From assembly GCA_040880465.1 (NCBI GenBank), contig JBBDIK010000003.1, forward strand, positions 62,001 to 126,000: a stretch of 64,000 nt of DNA, given 5' to 3'. Positions 8,534 through 17,069 of the stretch are shown one piece after another (position 1 is the stretch's first letter; every line of letters starts with the position of its first letter). This DNA comes from JBBDIK01 sp040880465 (GTDB lineage: Bacteria; Actinomycetota; UBA4738; JBBDHU01). Made by a program: the position numbers and the translations under genes. A model generated the notes under the pieces. It saw only the letters and a program-made list of their open reading frames with translations. It was not told where the DNA came from and did not search any database.

Positions 8534-9460
8534 TCAGACCTGGGGGAGGCGCTGCCAGTTCGGCGCCTCGTCCCAGCCCGGGTTGTCGATGATCTCGGTC
8601 ATGCCGGTACCGTCGGGCCGGATGGTCCAGATGTTCCGGTCGATCCCGTCCACCCGGACGAACGCGATCTTCTTCCCGTCGGGCGACCAGGACGGTTGGA
8701 TGTCCACGAGCGAGTCGTCCGTGAGCTGAACGATGTGCGTGCCGTCCTTGCGCATCCGGAAGAGTTCCTCGCCGGGAGAACCTGAGGGCTGCGAGGCGAA
8801 GACGATCTGCTTACCGTTCGGCGACCACGCCGGGTCGACCTTGGGAGGCGGTGAGTCCGTGAGCTGCTTGAGCCCCGTTCCCTCCGGGCGGATCCAGTAG
8901 ATCTCGTAGTCGCCGCCGTTGGTCGTTCCTTCGAAGACGATCCGCTTCCCGTTCGGCGACCAGTCGGGCTCCTCCTCGTTCTTCCGGTTCTTAGTGAGAC
9001 GGAACCGACCGGTTCCGTCTAGGGAGATCGTGAACAGGTCGACGTCGCCGGTCTTGCGCTGCGTATAGACGATCCGGTTCCCGAACGGCGACCAGGAGGG
9101 GTCGTCTTCCGGCGTCGAGGGGGTGTCGGTGACCTGCTGGACGTCACCGCCGTTGGTGTTCATCGTGAAGATGTCGATTCCGGCCGGTGGGGAGGCCACG
9201 AACACGATCCGGTCGGCTGATGGGGACCACGCCGGGTCCATGTCCTCGTAGTCGTTGTCGGTGAGGCGGCGGATGTCCGAGCCGTTGGGGAGTGCGGTGA
9301 AGATCTCGCGGTCGAGTTCCCCGTCCGGGATGGACGAGAAGACCAGACGGCCGTTCGCGCCCGGGAAGCTGGCCGTTGCCGGCGTCGCCGGGAACGTGGC
9401 CCCCGCCAGGGCGGCGGCGAGCAGGGTTGCGGCCAGCGAGGTCCTCAGGCGACGGCTCAT
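8534..9460 (-). CDS. secreted TolB-like WD40/PD40 beta-propeller protein
   Basis: Signal peptide (RRLRTSLAATLLAAALAGATF, cleaved near ATASF), then at least six repeats of the PD40 type, each with a WSP core and a following basic or acidic turn (DPAWSPSADRIVF, DPSWSPFGNRIVY, PDWSPNGKRIVF). This is the propeller fold of TolB C-termini and related periplasmic proteins. There is no TolB N-terminal domain. ATG 9460 lies 8 nt after a TAAGGT box; a GTG at 9466 is the alternative. It faces the epimerase gene with only 3 nt between stops. Function unknown. Confidence 0.8.
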   Translation of the reverse strand: MSRRLRTSLAATLLAAALAGATFPATPATASFPGANGRLVFSSIPDGELDREIFTALPNGSDIRRLTDNDYEDMDPAWSPSADRIVFVASPPAGIDIFTMNTNGGDVQQVTDTPSTPEDDPSWSPFGNRIVYTQRKTGDVDLFTISLDGTGRFRLTKNRKNEEEPDWSPNGKRIVFEGTTNGGDYEIYWIRPEGTGLKQLTDSPPPKVDPAWSPNGKQIVFASQPSGSPGEELFRMRKDGTHIVQLTDDSLVDIQPSWSPDGKKIAFVRVDGIDRNIWTIRPDGTGMTEIIDNPGWDEAPNWQRLPQV

Positions 9461-9468
9461 GGCCACCT

Positions 9469-9474
9469 ACCTTA
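9469..9474 (-). promoter_or_regulatory. -10 box (TAAGGT) of the TolB-like gene
   Basis: On the minus strand TAAGGT is followed by 8 nt (AGGTGGCC) and then the ATG at 9460. It fits the near-leaderless pattern seen elsewhere in the window. Confidence 0.3.
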
Positions 9475-9588
9475 CCCCGAGTCGCCCCGTGTTGTGCCTG
9501 AGGAGGCGCCGAAAGGGAGGGATGTGGGGGCGTCGAGCCACGCGATGATCTCGGTCAAGCCGGGTCGCACTGGCGCCGAAGTTTGGGT

Positions 9589-11214
9589 ATGGAGACGGAA
9601 CGCCTACCCGTGAGCGGGGCTGCGAAAACAAGCCACAGTGTGCGCTCGGCGCTCATCATCGCGGGTGTTTCCGTTGCCTCTGCGATCGCACTGGCGTTCA
9701 TGTACCCGAGGGTCAGTTTCGGGATCGATGTCGGCCTCCCGACCTTCTTGGGGGCATGCGAACGGATCAAGGAGTCGGGGATCCCCCCGCACCCGGGCGA
9801 CTGGTGGTGCTCCGTTCCCGCATGGCATATCGATGCCAATCTCATCATCGGCTCCGTATTGATCGGTGTCGGACTTGCGCTCGCCGTCGCGGTCCTTGCG
9901 GCCACCGGTCGTCGGGCGAGCGCCATCCTTCCACTGATCCCGATGCTCTTCTTCGCGGACTCCGTCGATCGAAACACGTCTATCTCGCCGCTGTGGCTGA
10001 CCTCGGACACCGTTCGATGGATCGTGTGGTTGGTTCTGCCCGTTCTGGTGCTGGCTGCGCCGGGGATCGCCGTCGCGCTCACGTCTCGTCGGGGGCCCTT
10101 GATGATCGCTCGGTCCGGTGTCCGGCCCCGACTCCTCAGTGCCATCGCATGCGTGCTCGCGAGTGCCGCCGTGGTCGTTCTGACGCTGATCGTGCTCGGG
10201 ACCCATCTCCGCGGCATCGTCGACTCCTTCTGGTCCCTCGCCTCTGAGATCGGAGCTTGGTGGATCGTTCCCGCCATCTCGATCGCCTTTTTCGGCGCGC
10301 TCCTCGGATCGCGAAAGCCATGGTGGCCGTGGTCGATCGCTTTCGTCGCTTTCTTCCTGAGTCGGGGACCGTCTCAGCTCACGTTCTTCGAATGGCACCC
10401 GGAAGGCGGGGACAACTTGACCGCGTTCGGGCTGACCATCCCGTTGCTCGCGATCGGACTCATCTGGTCGAAGTGGGAGACCTGGGCGAGTCGCCTGGCC
10501 AAAGGGTCGAACCGTGTCGCGCGTCAGTCGCAGGCAACGGCTGGTGCGACTCCGCAGGCGCTCCCGCGAGGAGGACGTGCGTACCTCGCATTGAACTTAC
10601 TTGCTGTGGCGCTGATGATCTTCGCCGCGAGCCTGTTCGTTGCCGACCCCCTTCCCCGCCGGCTGAACACGCCGCTACCCACGTACCTCGAAGAGCGGAA
10701 CCAGGCGAACGATGTTCGCACCCGGATGAACCTTGCATCGGCGATGGAGTCGGTGGACGCGTATCGGGCTCGTCACGCGACCTATTCGGGGTTCGACGCC
10801 CGGGTCGGCGAGCGGATGGATCCCTCCCTTGCCTGGGTCGATGGTTTCGGGGATCGCGCCCTACTCGAAGCGACCGATGAGGGGGGTAGCAACGCGACGA
10901 TCAACATCATCCAAGCAACCCCGACGCGGGCTCGGCTTGTGGCTGCGAGCGACAGCGGTGCTGGTTTCTGCATCCAGCATCGCGCCGGCGCCCCCTGGGA
11001 CTACGGAGCGAGCGACGCGAAGATCCAAGGGCGCAACGCGGTTCTGAGATCAGCCTCTTCAAACTGTGGCTCGGAGGGATGGACCCCCGATCTCGTCGAG
11101 TGGCCGGAACTCCCCGACTGTGTCGCCCGTACGACCGGATTCCTGATCTGCAGGATGGTGTCGGTGCTCATGTACAACGCACTGAAAGCCCCGGGAGCGA
11201 CTTCGGGCCCGTAG
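9589..11214 (+). CDS. multi-pass membrane protein with a C-terminal pilin-like extracytoplasmic domain
   Basis: Unrecognised family. The first 350 residues hold about eight to nine hydrophobic segments in pairs. A final helix (YLALNLLAVALMIFAASLFVA) leads into a soluble domain of about 170 residues. That domain begins with a helix and the segment ASAMESVDAYRARHATYSGF, which resembles the N-terminal part of type IV pilin/PulG globular domains, and holds four cysteines. ATG 9589 is used; TTG 9583 would add two residues. No clear Shine-Dalgarno. Codon use looks less GC-biased than its neighbours, judged by eye. Confidence 0.65.
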   Translation: METERLPVSGAAKTSHSVRSALIIAGVSVASAIALAFMYPRVSFGIDVGLPTFLGACERIKESGIPPHPGDWWCSVPAWHIDANLIIGSVLIGVGLALAVAVLAATGRRASAILPLIPMLFFADSVDRNTSISPLWLTSDTVRWIVWLVLPVLVLAAPGIAVALTSRRGPLMIARSGVRPRLLSAIACVLASAAVVVLTLIVLGTHLRGIVDSFWSLASEIGAWWIVPAISIAFFGALLGSRKPWWPWSIAFVAFFLSRGPSQLTFFEWHPEGGDNLTAFGLTIPLLAIGLIWSKWETWASRLAKGSNRVARQSQATAGATPQALPRGGRAYLALNLLAVALMIFAASLFVADPLPRRLNTPLPTYLEERNQANDVRTRMNLASAMESVDAYRARHATYSGFDARVGERMDPSLAWVDGFGDRALLEATDEGGSNATINIIQATPTRARLVAASDSGAGFCIQHRAGAPWDYGASDAKIQGRNAVLRSASSNCGSEGWTPDLVEWPELPDCVARTTGFLICRMVSVLMYNALKAPGATSGP

Positions 11215-11251
11215 GCTTCCCGTGAGGCCGCCGACGGGCGAGGCAGGCCGC

Positions 11252-12790
11252 TCACGCCATGTGGCAGGGCGCTTCTACCGCCAGGTTGACGCCTATGCGC
11301 TGTCGCGTGATTGTGGAGATGTCGCGACTGACGTCGGAGTCGGCGGCTCGGCATGGCGAACCTGGCGGTAGAGGGCGATGAGCTGATCCTCGGTCGCCGT
11401 TGGGCTCACGATGATCCTGGTGCTCGTTCTCGTCCGCGTCCAGCGCGACGACCCGAGCCTGCGGCCATCCGTAGAGGAAGCAGCAGCCCTCGAAGCGACC
11501 GGCGACGTACACGCGGGAACCGTCGGGTGCGACGGCTGCGCTCGTGAACTGATCTGAGCTTTCTCCGGTCACGCCGCTGTCGTAGGTTCGACTCCACGCT
11601 TCGGTGCCGTCCGCGGCGTCGAACGCGACGGCGAGAGCCTCGCTCCCGGCCCACCCGGGTCCACCGGGGGTGCGACTCAGCCCGGCTGCGTAGAGGCGAG
11701 AGCTCGAGGGGTCGGCGGCGAGCGACCACAGGTCCTCCCCGTCACCCTCGTCGTGGGTGGCCTCCCATTCCAGGGCCCCGTCCGAGGCCGCGAAACTCAC
11801 CACGCTAAGGTCGGCCTCCGGATCGAACTCGTCGCCGTTCGCTGTGCCGCCCACCCAGACATGCTTTCCATCGGGGGAGGACAGGACCTGCGTCGCGTAG
11901 GCGTCGGCGACCCCACTTGGGTGCTGGCCTGTCCAGAGGACCTGCCCGTCCTGACGCATCGCCACCGTTCGGAACCCGCGCCCGGTCGCGTATACCGTGG
12001 GCTGCTTCGGGTTTCCGCTCATCCATTCGGGGCTCCACGACAATGCGCGCTCCCATCGCAGCTTCCCGCTAGCAGCGTCGTACCCGACGAGACGTCCGTC
12101 GTAGCGGTCGGAATCCCCTCCGACGACGAGCGTACGGCCTTCACCTGCGAGGGCGAGGTGGCTCACCGTGTCGTCACACTTCTTCGGGCAGCCATATCGG
12201 CGCTGCCACAGGACGGAGCCGTCCCGCGTCCGGAACGCGGCGGTCATCCAGTCGAAGACCGGGACGTACGTGCAGTCGTCGTTACAGTTCCCCCACGTTA
12301 CCTTTCCGCTGGTCCAGTCCCCGATCACGAAGATCCTCCGCCCGCTCGGATCAAGCACCGCTCGGTAGGCGAAGTCATCCTTGACCCAATGGTCGAAGGG
12401 GTTTTGGAGCCGGGAGGTCCACAAGGTCTCTCCTGTGACCGTGTCAACCGCCTCGACCTCGAAGGGGTAGTTGTGCATCAGGAAGAGCCGGCCTCCTCCG
12501 GGCGAAACATAGATCCGGTCGCCCCCCGACTTCCGTTCCCAAAGTGTTGTTCCGGTATCGGCGTCGAAGGCCAACAGTCGCCGGTCGGGGATCGAGGCGT
12601 ACACGCGCGATCCTCCCGGACCGGCGGCGACGCGAGTCGGCCACAGGTCGTACCAACCCCCGAAGGTCCGCGACCAGGCCTCATCGGCGGCCGCGGCGGT
12701 CGAGGGTGCCGAAGGGATGGTCGTCATGAGGAGGGGGGCGAGCGCGGTCCACAGGATGCGTCGAGCCACCTTCGTGCGCAACCTAGTCAC
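11252..12790 (-). CDS. secreted PQQ-like beta-propeller repeat protein
   Basis: Signal peptide near the start (KVARRILWTALAPLLMTTI, Ala-rich cleavage region), then repeated blades with the PQQ-type core such as LLAFDADTGTTLWER, VEAVDTVTGETLWTS, LVGYDAASGKLRWER and AVAFDAADGTEAWSR. Such proteins act outside the membrane as scaffolds or enzymes; no dehydrogenase active-site motif is evident. GTG 12790 follows a GGGGGAAC purine run at normal spacing. The 40 extra upstream residues are Arg/Ser-rich shadow. The last 50 residues are polar and unlike a blade, so the true end could be altered by a sequence error. Confidence 0.75.
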   Translation of the reverse strand: MTRLRTKVARRILWTALAPLLMTTIPSAPSTAAAADEAWSRTFGGWYDLWPTRVAAGPGGSRVYASIPDRRLLAFDADTGTTLWERKSGGDRIYVSPGGGRLFLMHNYPFEVEAVDTVTGETLWTSRLQNPFDHWVKDDFAYRAVLDPSGRRIFVIGDWTSGKVTWGNCNDDCTYVPVFDWMTAAFRTRDGSVLWQRRYGCPKKCDDTVSHLALAGEGRTLVVGGDSDRYDGRLVGYDAASGKLRWERALSWSPEWMSGNPKQPTVYATGRGFRTVAMRQDGQVLWTGQHPSGVADAYATQVLSSPDGKHVWVGGTANGDEFDPEADLSVVSFAASDGALEWEATHDEGDGEDLWSLAADPSSSRLYAAGLSRTPGGPGWAGSEALAVAFDAADGTEAWSRTYDSGVTGESSDQFTSAAVAPDGSRVYVAGRFEGCCFLYGWPQARVVALDADENEHQDHREPNGDRGSAHRPLPPGSPCRAADSDVSRDISTITRQRIGVNLAVEAPCHMA

Positions 12791-13036
12791 GGTTGTTCCC
12801 CCACGGAGCGCGCTCGCTCTCACCGTTCCCCGCGAGGTACTCGGCGCCCCAGACTCCGTCCCCGGGCGACGCACCAGCGGGGGCCGGGGCGAGCGCGCCG
12901 ACGAGCACATACGCGAGCGGACCGGCGGTGGATGATCGTCGCACCCTGGACCTCCAACCCCCTTTCTACTCCCGTGGCCCTAGCGGCTCAACCCGATGGT
13001 CCGGTGCCACCCCAGGTCCTCGCTCCCGGCCGCCGT
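12791..13036. other. intergenic region without a recognisable gene
   Basis: Together with the groES promoter and leader this is a 324-nt stretch between divergent genes. No open frame with coding character, RNA gene or repeat was recognised in this part. The groES promoter begins at 13037. Confidence 0.5.
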
Positions 13037-13065
13037 TTGACCCTTGGCACTCGGCTCGTTATGCT
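13037..13065 (+). promoter_or_regulatory. sigma-70-type promoter of groES-groEL
   Basis: -35 TTGACC at 13037-13042 and -10 TATGCT at 13060-13065 are separated by exactly 17 nt, the best canonical promoter in the window. The predicted transcription start falls inside the adjoining CIRCE operator. Confidence 0.8.
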
Positions 13066-13066
13066 G

Positions 13067-13093
13067 TTAGCACTCCCACACGGAGAGTGCTAA
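13067..13093 (+). promoter_or_regulatory. CIRCE operator (HrcA-binding inverted repeat)
   Basis: TTAGCACTC at 13067-13075, a 9-nt spacer, and GAGTGCTAA at 13085-13093: a perfect match to the CIRCE consensus. It starts 1 nt after the -10 box, so HrcA binding would block initiation; heat shock relieves this in known systems. hrcA itself is not in this window. Confidence 0.95.
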
Positions 13094-13114
13094 CCGACCA
13101 AGGAGGTTTGCAGC

Positions 13115-13411
13115 ATGGCTGATTTCGGCCTGAAGCCGCTTGAGGACCGTATCGTCGTCAAGCCCGGCGAGGAAGAGGAGACCACCGTCTCCGGCATCGT
13201 CATCCCCGACACCGCCAAGGAGAAGCCCCAGGAGGGCGACGTCGTCGCCGTCGGTCCCGGCCGCTTCGAGGACGGCAAGCGCGTACCGCTCGACGTGAAC
13301 GTCGGCGACCGCGTGATCTACTCGAAGTACGGTGGCACCGAAGTCAAGTTCGGTGGCGAGGACTACCTGATCCTTTCGGCCCGCGACGTGCTCGCGGTGC
13401 TGGGCAAGTAG
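13115..13411 (+). CDS. groES: co-chaperonin GroES
   Basis: 10-kDa lid of the GroEL chaperonin. 98 residues with the family pattern LKPLEDRIVVKPGEEEETT at the start, a mobile loop around SGIVIPDTAKEKPQEG, and VGDRVIYSKYGGTEVKFGGEDYLIL at the end. ATG 13115 is preceded by AGGAGG about 9 nt upstream. It is first in a two-gene operon under a sigma-70 promoter and CIRCE. Confidence 0.97.
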   Translation: MADFGLKPLEDRIVVKPGEEEETTVSGIVIPDTAKEKPQEGDVVAVGPGRFEDGKRVPLDVNVGDRVIYSKYGGTEVKFGGEDYLILSARDVLAVLGK

Positions 13412-13421
13412 GGGGTCGCGG

Positions 13422-15038
13422 ATGGCCTCCAAGGAACTGAAGTTCGGCGAGGACGCCCGGCGCGCCCTCGAGCGCGGGGTCGACAAGCTCGCCGACACCG
13501 TCGCCATCACCCTGGGACCCAAGGGCCACAACGTGGTCCTGGACAAGAAGTGGGGCCCGCCGACCATCACCAACGACGGCGTGACGATCGCCAAGGAAGT
13601 CGAACTGGACGACCCGTGGGAGAACATGGGTGCCCAGCTCGCCAAGGAGGTCGCCACCAAGACGAACGACGTCGCCGGTGACGGCACCACGACCGCGACC
13701 GTGCTCGCACGGGCGATGGTCAAGCACGGCATGAAGAACGTCGCCGCGGGTGCCAACCCGATGGCCCTCAAGCGTGGCGTAGCCGCCGCGGTCGAGGCCG
13801 CCGTCGAGGCGATCATGAACCAGGCCAAGGAGGTCGACGACAAGGCGGAGATCGCCCAGGTCGCATCCATCTCGGCCGCCGACACCACGATCGGCGAGAC
13901 CATCGCCGAAGCGCTGGACAAGGTCGGCAAGGACGGTGTCGTCACGGTCGAGGAGTCCAACACGTTCGGCATGGAACTCGAGTTCGTCGAGGGCATGCAG
14001 TTCGACAAGGGCTACATCTCGCCCTACTTCGTCACCGATCAAGAGCGGATGGAGGCCGTCTTCGACGAGCCCTACATCGCGATCATCAACAAGAAGATCT
14101 CGAGCGTGCAGGAGCTGCTCCCGCTGCTCGAGAAGGTGATGCAGGCCGGCAAGGCGCTGGTGATCATCTCCGAGGACGTCGAGGGTGAAGCCCTCGCGAC
14201 CCTGGTGGTGAACAAGATCCGCGGCACGTTCAACGCGGTGGCCATCAAGGCCCCCGGGTTCGGCGACCGTCGCAAGGCCATGCTCCAGGACATCGCTACC
14301 CTCACGGGCGGCGAGGTTATCTCCGAAGAAGTCGGGCTCAAGCTGGAGAACGCGGCTCTCGACATCCTGGGCCAAGCCCGCAAGGTCGTCATCACCAAGG
14401 ATGACACGACCATCGTCGAGGGTCATGGCAAGCAGTCCGAGATCGACGGCCGCATCAACCAGATCAAGGCCGAGATCGAGAACACGGACTCCGACTGGGA
14501 CAAGGAGAAGCTCCAAGAGCGGCTCGCGAAGCTCTCCGGGGGCGTGGCGCTGGTCAAGGTTGGCGCCGCGACCGAGGTGGAGCTGAAGGAGAAGAAGCAC
14601 CGGATCGAAGACGCGCTGTCGGCGACCCGGGCGGCCATCGAGGAGGGCATCGTTGCCGGGGGCGGGGTGGCGCTGATCCGCGCCGAGTCCGCGCTCGACA
14701 AGCTCGACCTCGAGGGTGACGAGGCCACCGGAGCCACCATCGTTCGTGACGCGCTCGCCGAGCCGGCGCGCAGGATCGCGAGCAATGCGGGCTACGAGGG
14801 CGCCGTCATCGTCCAGCAGATCCGTACCGAGGGCGACGGCCGCGGGTTCAACGCCGCGACCGGCGAGTGGGTGGACATGCTCAAGGCTGGGATCATCGAT
14901 CCGGCCAAGGTCACCCGCTCGGCGTTGCAGAACGCCGCCTCGATCGCCTCGCTCATCATCACCACCGAGAGCGCGGTCGTCGAGAAGCCGGAAGAGGAAG
15001 AGGACGCCGACGCCGGCGGCCACGGTCACCAGCACTAG
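13422..15038 (+). CDS. groEL: 60-kDa chaperonin GroEL
   Basis: ATP-driven protein-folding chamber, partner of GroES. 538 residues, full length. The nucleotide-binding VTITLGPKGHNV-type segment is near residue 30 and DGTTTATVLA is near 87; GGGVALIRA lies in the equatorial domain. The C-terminus is EEEEDADAGGHGHQH, a His-containing tail in place of the GGM repeats of E. coli; such tails are common in actinobacterial GroEL1-like proteins. 10 nt after groES, co-transcribed. Confidence 0.97.
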   Translation: MASKELKFGEDARRALERGVDKLADTVAITLGPKGHNVVLDKKWGPPTITNDGVTIAKEVELDDPWENMGAQLAKEVATKTNDVAGDGTTTATVLARAMVKHGMKNVAAGANPMALKRGVAAAVEAAVEAIMNQAKEVDDKAEIAQVASISAADTTIGETIAEALDKVGKDGVVTVEESNTFGMELEFVEGMQFDKGYISPYFVTDQERMEAVFDEPYIAIINKKISSVQELLPLLEKVMQAGKALVIISEDVEGEALATLVVNKIRGTFNAVAIKAPGFGDRRKAMLQDIATLTGGEVISEEVGLKLENAALDILGQARKVVITKDDTTIVEGHGKQSEIDGRINQIKAEIENTDSDWDKEKLQERLAKLSGGVALVKVGAATEVELKEKKHRIEDALSATRAAIEEGIVAGGGVALIRAESALDKLDLEGDEATGATIVRDALAEPARRIASNAGYEGAVIVQQIRTEGDGRGFNAATGEWVDMLKAGIIDPAKVTRSALQNAASIASLIITTESAVVEKPEEEEDADAGGHGHQH

Positions 15039-15056
15039 TCGCACAGGTTACTCAGC

Positions 15057-15085
15057 GGAGGGGCCCGGCTCAGCCCGGGCCCTCC
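15057..15085 (+). terminator. hairpin terminator after groEL
   Basis: GGAGGGGCCCGG / CCGGGCCCTCC form a GC-rich stem of about 11 bp with one bulged G around a short CTCAGC loop, 19 nt after the groEL stop. No long T run follows, as is common in high-GC genomes. Confidence 0.65.
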
Positions 15086-15092
15086 TGCATGT

Positions 15093-15485
15093 CTAGGCCG
15101 GTGGCTGCTCGCGGCCGGCGCGGCCGAGGGCCCAGAGCAGCGCACCCGTGAGCGCGAGGTTCGCCGCTGCGATCGCCCACCAGAACCAGGGGGCCGCGTC
15201 GGTGGGGAAGAGCGCGGCCTTCAGGATCGCGAAGCTCGTGATCGCCGCCTTCTCGACGACGAACGCCCACGCCCACCACCAGACCTCTTCGATCTTCTGC
15301 GCCATCAGGACGGCCAGCATTGCCAGCGTGACGAGCACGATCCCCAGGAGACGCATCCATACGCGTTCCGGTTGAACGGTCGCGCCCGCGATCGACAGGG
15401 CGAGCCCCGGAACGATCGCCAGGACCAGTCCGGTGATGGCCCATAGTGCCGCGAGCAGATACAAGACCCGTCGGAGCAACGTCAT
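15093..15485 (-). CDS. small four-helix membrane protein of unknown function
   Basis: 130 residues from ATG 15485 with four hydrophobic helices: VLYLLAALWAITGLVLAIV, LLGIVLVTLAMLAVLM, WAWAFVVEKAAITSFAIL and FWWAIAAANLALTGALLWAL. A Trp-rich stretch (EEVWWWAWAF) sits in the third. The pattern is like DoxX/BphX-type small membrane proteins but no diagnostic motif is seen. The 19 codons before ATG 15485 are hydrophilic and lack a better start. It converges with groEL. Confidence 0.6.
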   Translation of the reverse strand: MTLLRRVLYLLAALWAITGLVLAIVPGLALSIAGATVQPERVWMRLLGIVLVTLAMLAVLMAQKIEEVWWWAWAFVVEKAAITSFAILKAALFPTDAAPWFWWAIAAANLALTGALLWALGRAGREQPPA

Positions 15486-15596
15486 GGTCCGTAGCCTATC
15501 GGCGGGTGGTTGCGCCTCGCCATCCGCGTTCTCGGCGTCCATCGGCGGGGTCCGCGCCGTGACCTGCGACTTCGTCGGGCACCCCCTCTGAGCTGG

Positions 15597-15602
15597 TACG
15601 AT
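15597..15602 (+). promoter_or_regulatory. -10 box (TACGAT) of the AlkP-cysC operon
   Basis: TACGAT fits TANNNT. It lies 7 nt before TGGAGC, at the same distance as the TAGCAT box before guaB3, which starts a very similar leader. Confidence 0.45.
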
Positions 15603-15608
15603 GCAGGT

Positions 15609-15661
15609 CTGGAGCCCCCGCGGACCACCCGGGCGGGCTCTTTTTCACGGGACGACTCCAG
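15609..15661 (+). promoter_or_regulatory. attenuator-like leader of the AlkP-cysC operon
   Basis: GAGCCC (15612-15617) pairs with GGGCTC (15635-15640), and TTTTT follows at 15641-15645: an intrinsic-terminator shape only a few nt after the expected transcript start. CTGGAG (15609-15614) can instead pair with CTCCAG (15656-15661), next to the Shine-Dalgarno GGGGAAG. The two pairings share GAG 15612-15614 and exclude each other, as in attenuators. The frame from CTG 15609 is open into the gene, so an N-terminal extension cannot be excluded. Confidence 0.5.
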
Positions 15662-15671
15662 GGGAAGCCGG

Positions 15672-17069
15672 ATGACCAACGACGTGCGCGTGGCCGTGAT
15701 CGGTATCGACTGCGGCACGCCCCAGATCCTCTTCGACGACCTGAAGTCCGAGGTCCCCAACATCGCCAAGCTGATGGAGGGGTCCATGCACGGGCCGCTC
15801 GCAAGCATCACCCCTCCGATCACCGTTCCGGCGTGGGCGTGCGCGATGACCGGGAAGACACCCGGGCAGCTGGGGATCTACGGCTTCCGCAACCGCAAGG
15901 ACAACACGTACGACGGCCTGTCCATCGCGACCGCGGGGGCCATCAAAGAGACGACCGTTTGGGACCGCCTCGGGGCCAACGACAAGAAGTCGCTCTTGAT
16001 CGGCGTTCCGCCGAGCTTCCCGCCGCTGCCGATCGAGGGTTGGCGCGTCGGCTGCTTCCTGACCCCGCCGTCCGCCCCCTCCTACGCCACGCCGTCCGAA
16101 GTCGAGGGCGAGATCGAGGAAGAGCTCGGCGGTCCCGGCCGATACATCTTCGACATCCCGAACTTCCGCAAGGCCGGTGTGGAACGGGTGATGGCCGACG
16201 TCTTCACGATGACCGAGCGGCGGTTCAAAGTGGCGCGCCGACTCGTGCAGAACAAGCCGTGGGACTTCTTCATGCTCTGCGAGATCGCCAGCGACCGTCT
16301 GCACCACGTGTTCTGGGAGTACTACGACCCCAACCACCCGAAGTACGTCGCGGGCAACGAGTTCGAAGGGATGTTCCAGAAGTACTACCGGATGCTCGAC
16401 AAGGAGCTCGGCGAGCTGCTCGCGGTTCTGCCTGAGGACGTGGTCACGATCATCATGTCCGACCACGGCGCGCGTGCGATGCAGGGCGGGCTCTGCTTCA
16501 ACGACTGGCTGATCCAGGAGGGCTACCTCACCCTGGCGACGCCACCAGCCGACGTCATCCCTATCTCGAAGGCGGACATCGACTGGTCGAAGACGGTTGC
16601 CTGGGGCGACGGCGGCTACTACGGGCGGCTGTTCCTGAACGTCGCCGGTCGTGAGCCCAGCGGCATCATCGACCCGAACGACTACGAGTCGGTGCGGGAC
16701 GAGATGGCGCAGCGCCTGGAGGCCGCACCCGGACCCGACGGCGAACCGCTGGGCACGAAGGTGTTCAAGCCGCAGGACGTCTACCCGGACGTCCGCGGCA
16801 TCGCGCCCGACCTGATCGTGTATTTCGGTGATCTGGACTGGCGAAGCGTCGGGTCCGTGGGGAACCCGAGTATCTACACCTACGAGAACGACACCGGCCC
16901 CGACGGGGCGAACCACGACCGCACGGGTATCTTCGTCATGAACGGCTTGCCGAACCAACCCGTCGGATACACCGAGGGGATGCGACTGGTCGATGTGGGA
17001 CCAACCCTCGTCGATATCTATGGACTCGAGGCCCTCGAGGGGGCACAGGGAAGGAGCATGCTCCAGTGA
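15672..17069 (+). CDS. alkaline-phosphatase-superfamily phosphohydrolase/phosphomutase-like protein
   Basis: Type I phosphodiesterase/nucleotide pyrophosphatase fold. Metal-binding Asp13 is in VIGIDCGTP, the likely nucleophile Thr51 is in PPITVPAWACAMTG, and further metal ligands are SDHGAR and NHDRTG. 465 residues from ATG 15672, preceded by GGGGAAG. The substrate is unknown. It overlaps cysC by 4 nt, so it may act on a sulfated or phosphorylated nucleotide or sugar made from PAPS, which is inference from context only. The leader carries an attenuator-like structure. Confidence 0.82.
   Translation: MTNDVRVAVIGIDCGTPQILFDDLKSEVPNIAKLMEGSMHGPLASITPPITVPAWACAMTGKTPGQLGIYGFRNRKDNTYDGLSIATAGAIKETTVWDRLGANDKKSLLIGVPPSFPPLPIEGWRVGCFLTPPSAPSYATPSEVEGEIEEELGGPGRYIFDIPNFRKAGVERVMADVFTMTERRFKVARRLVQNKPWDFFMLCEIASDRLHHVFWEYYDPNHPKYVAGNEFEGMFQKYYRMLDKELGELLAVLPEDVVTIIMSDHGARAMQGGLCFNDWLIQEGYLTLATPPADVIPISKADIDWSKTVAWGDGGYYGRLFLNVAGREPSGIIDPNDYESVRDEMAQRLEAAPGPDGEPLGTKVFKPQDVYPDVRGIAPDLIVYFGDLDWRSVGSVGNPSIYTYENDTGPDGANHDRTGIFVMNGLPNQPVGYTEGMRLVDVGPTLVDIYGLEALEGAQGRSMLQ

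Noticed and set aside
11252..11420. Frameshift or truncation near the end of the PQQ-like protein
   Set aside because: The tail looks unlike a propeller blade, but no alternative frame gives a clearly better ending, so there is not enough support to call the gene broken.
13344..15044. 566-codon open frame antisense to groEL and many similar long frames on opposite strands
   Set aside because: These are shadows produced by high-GC codon bias. Their products are low-complexity Arg/Pro/Gly or Asp/Leu-rich and match no family, while the genes on the other strand are certain.
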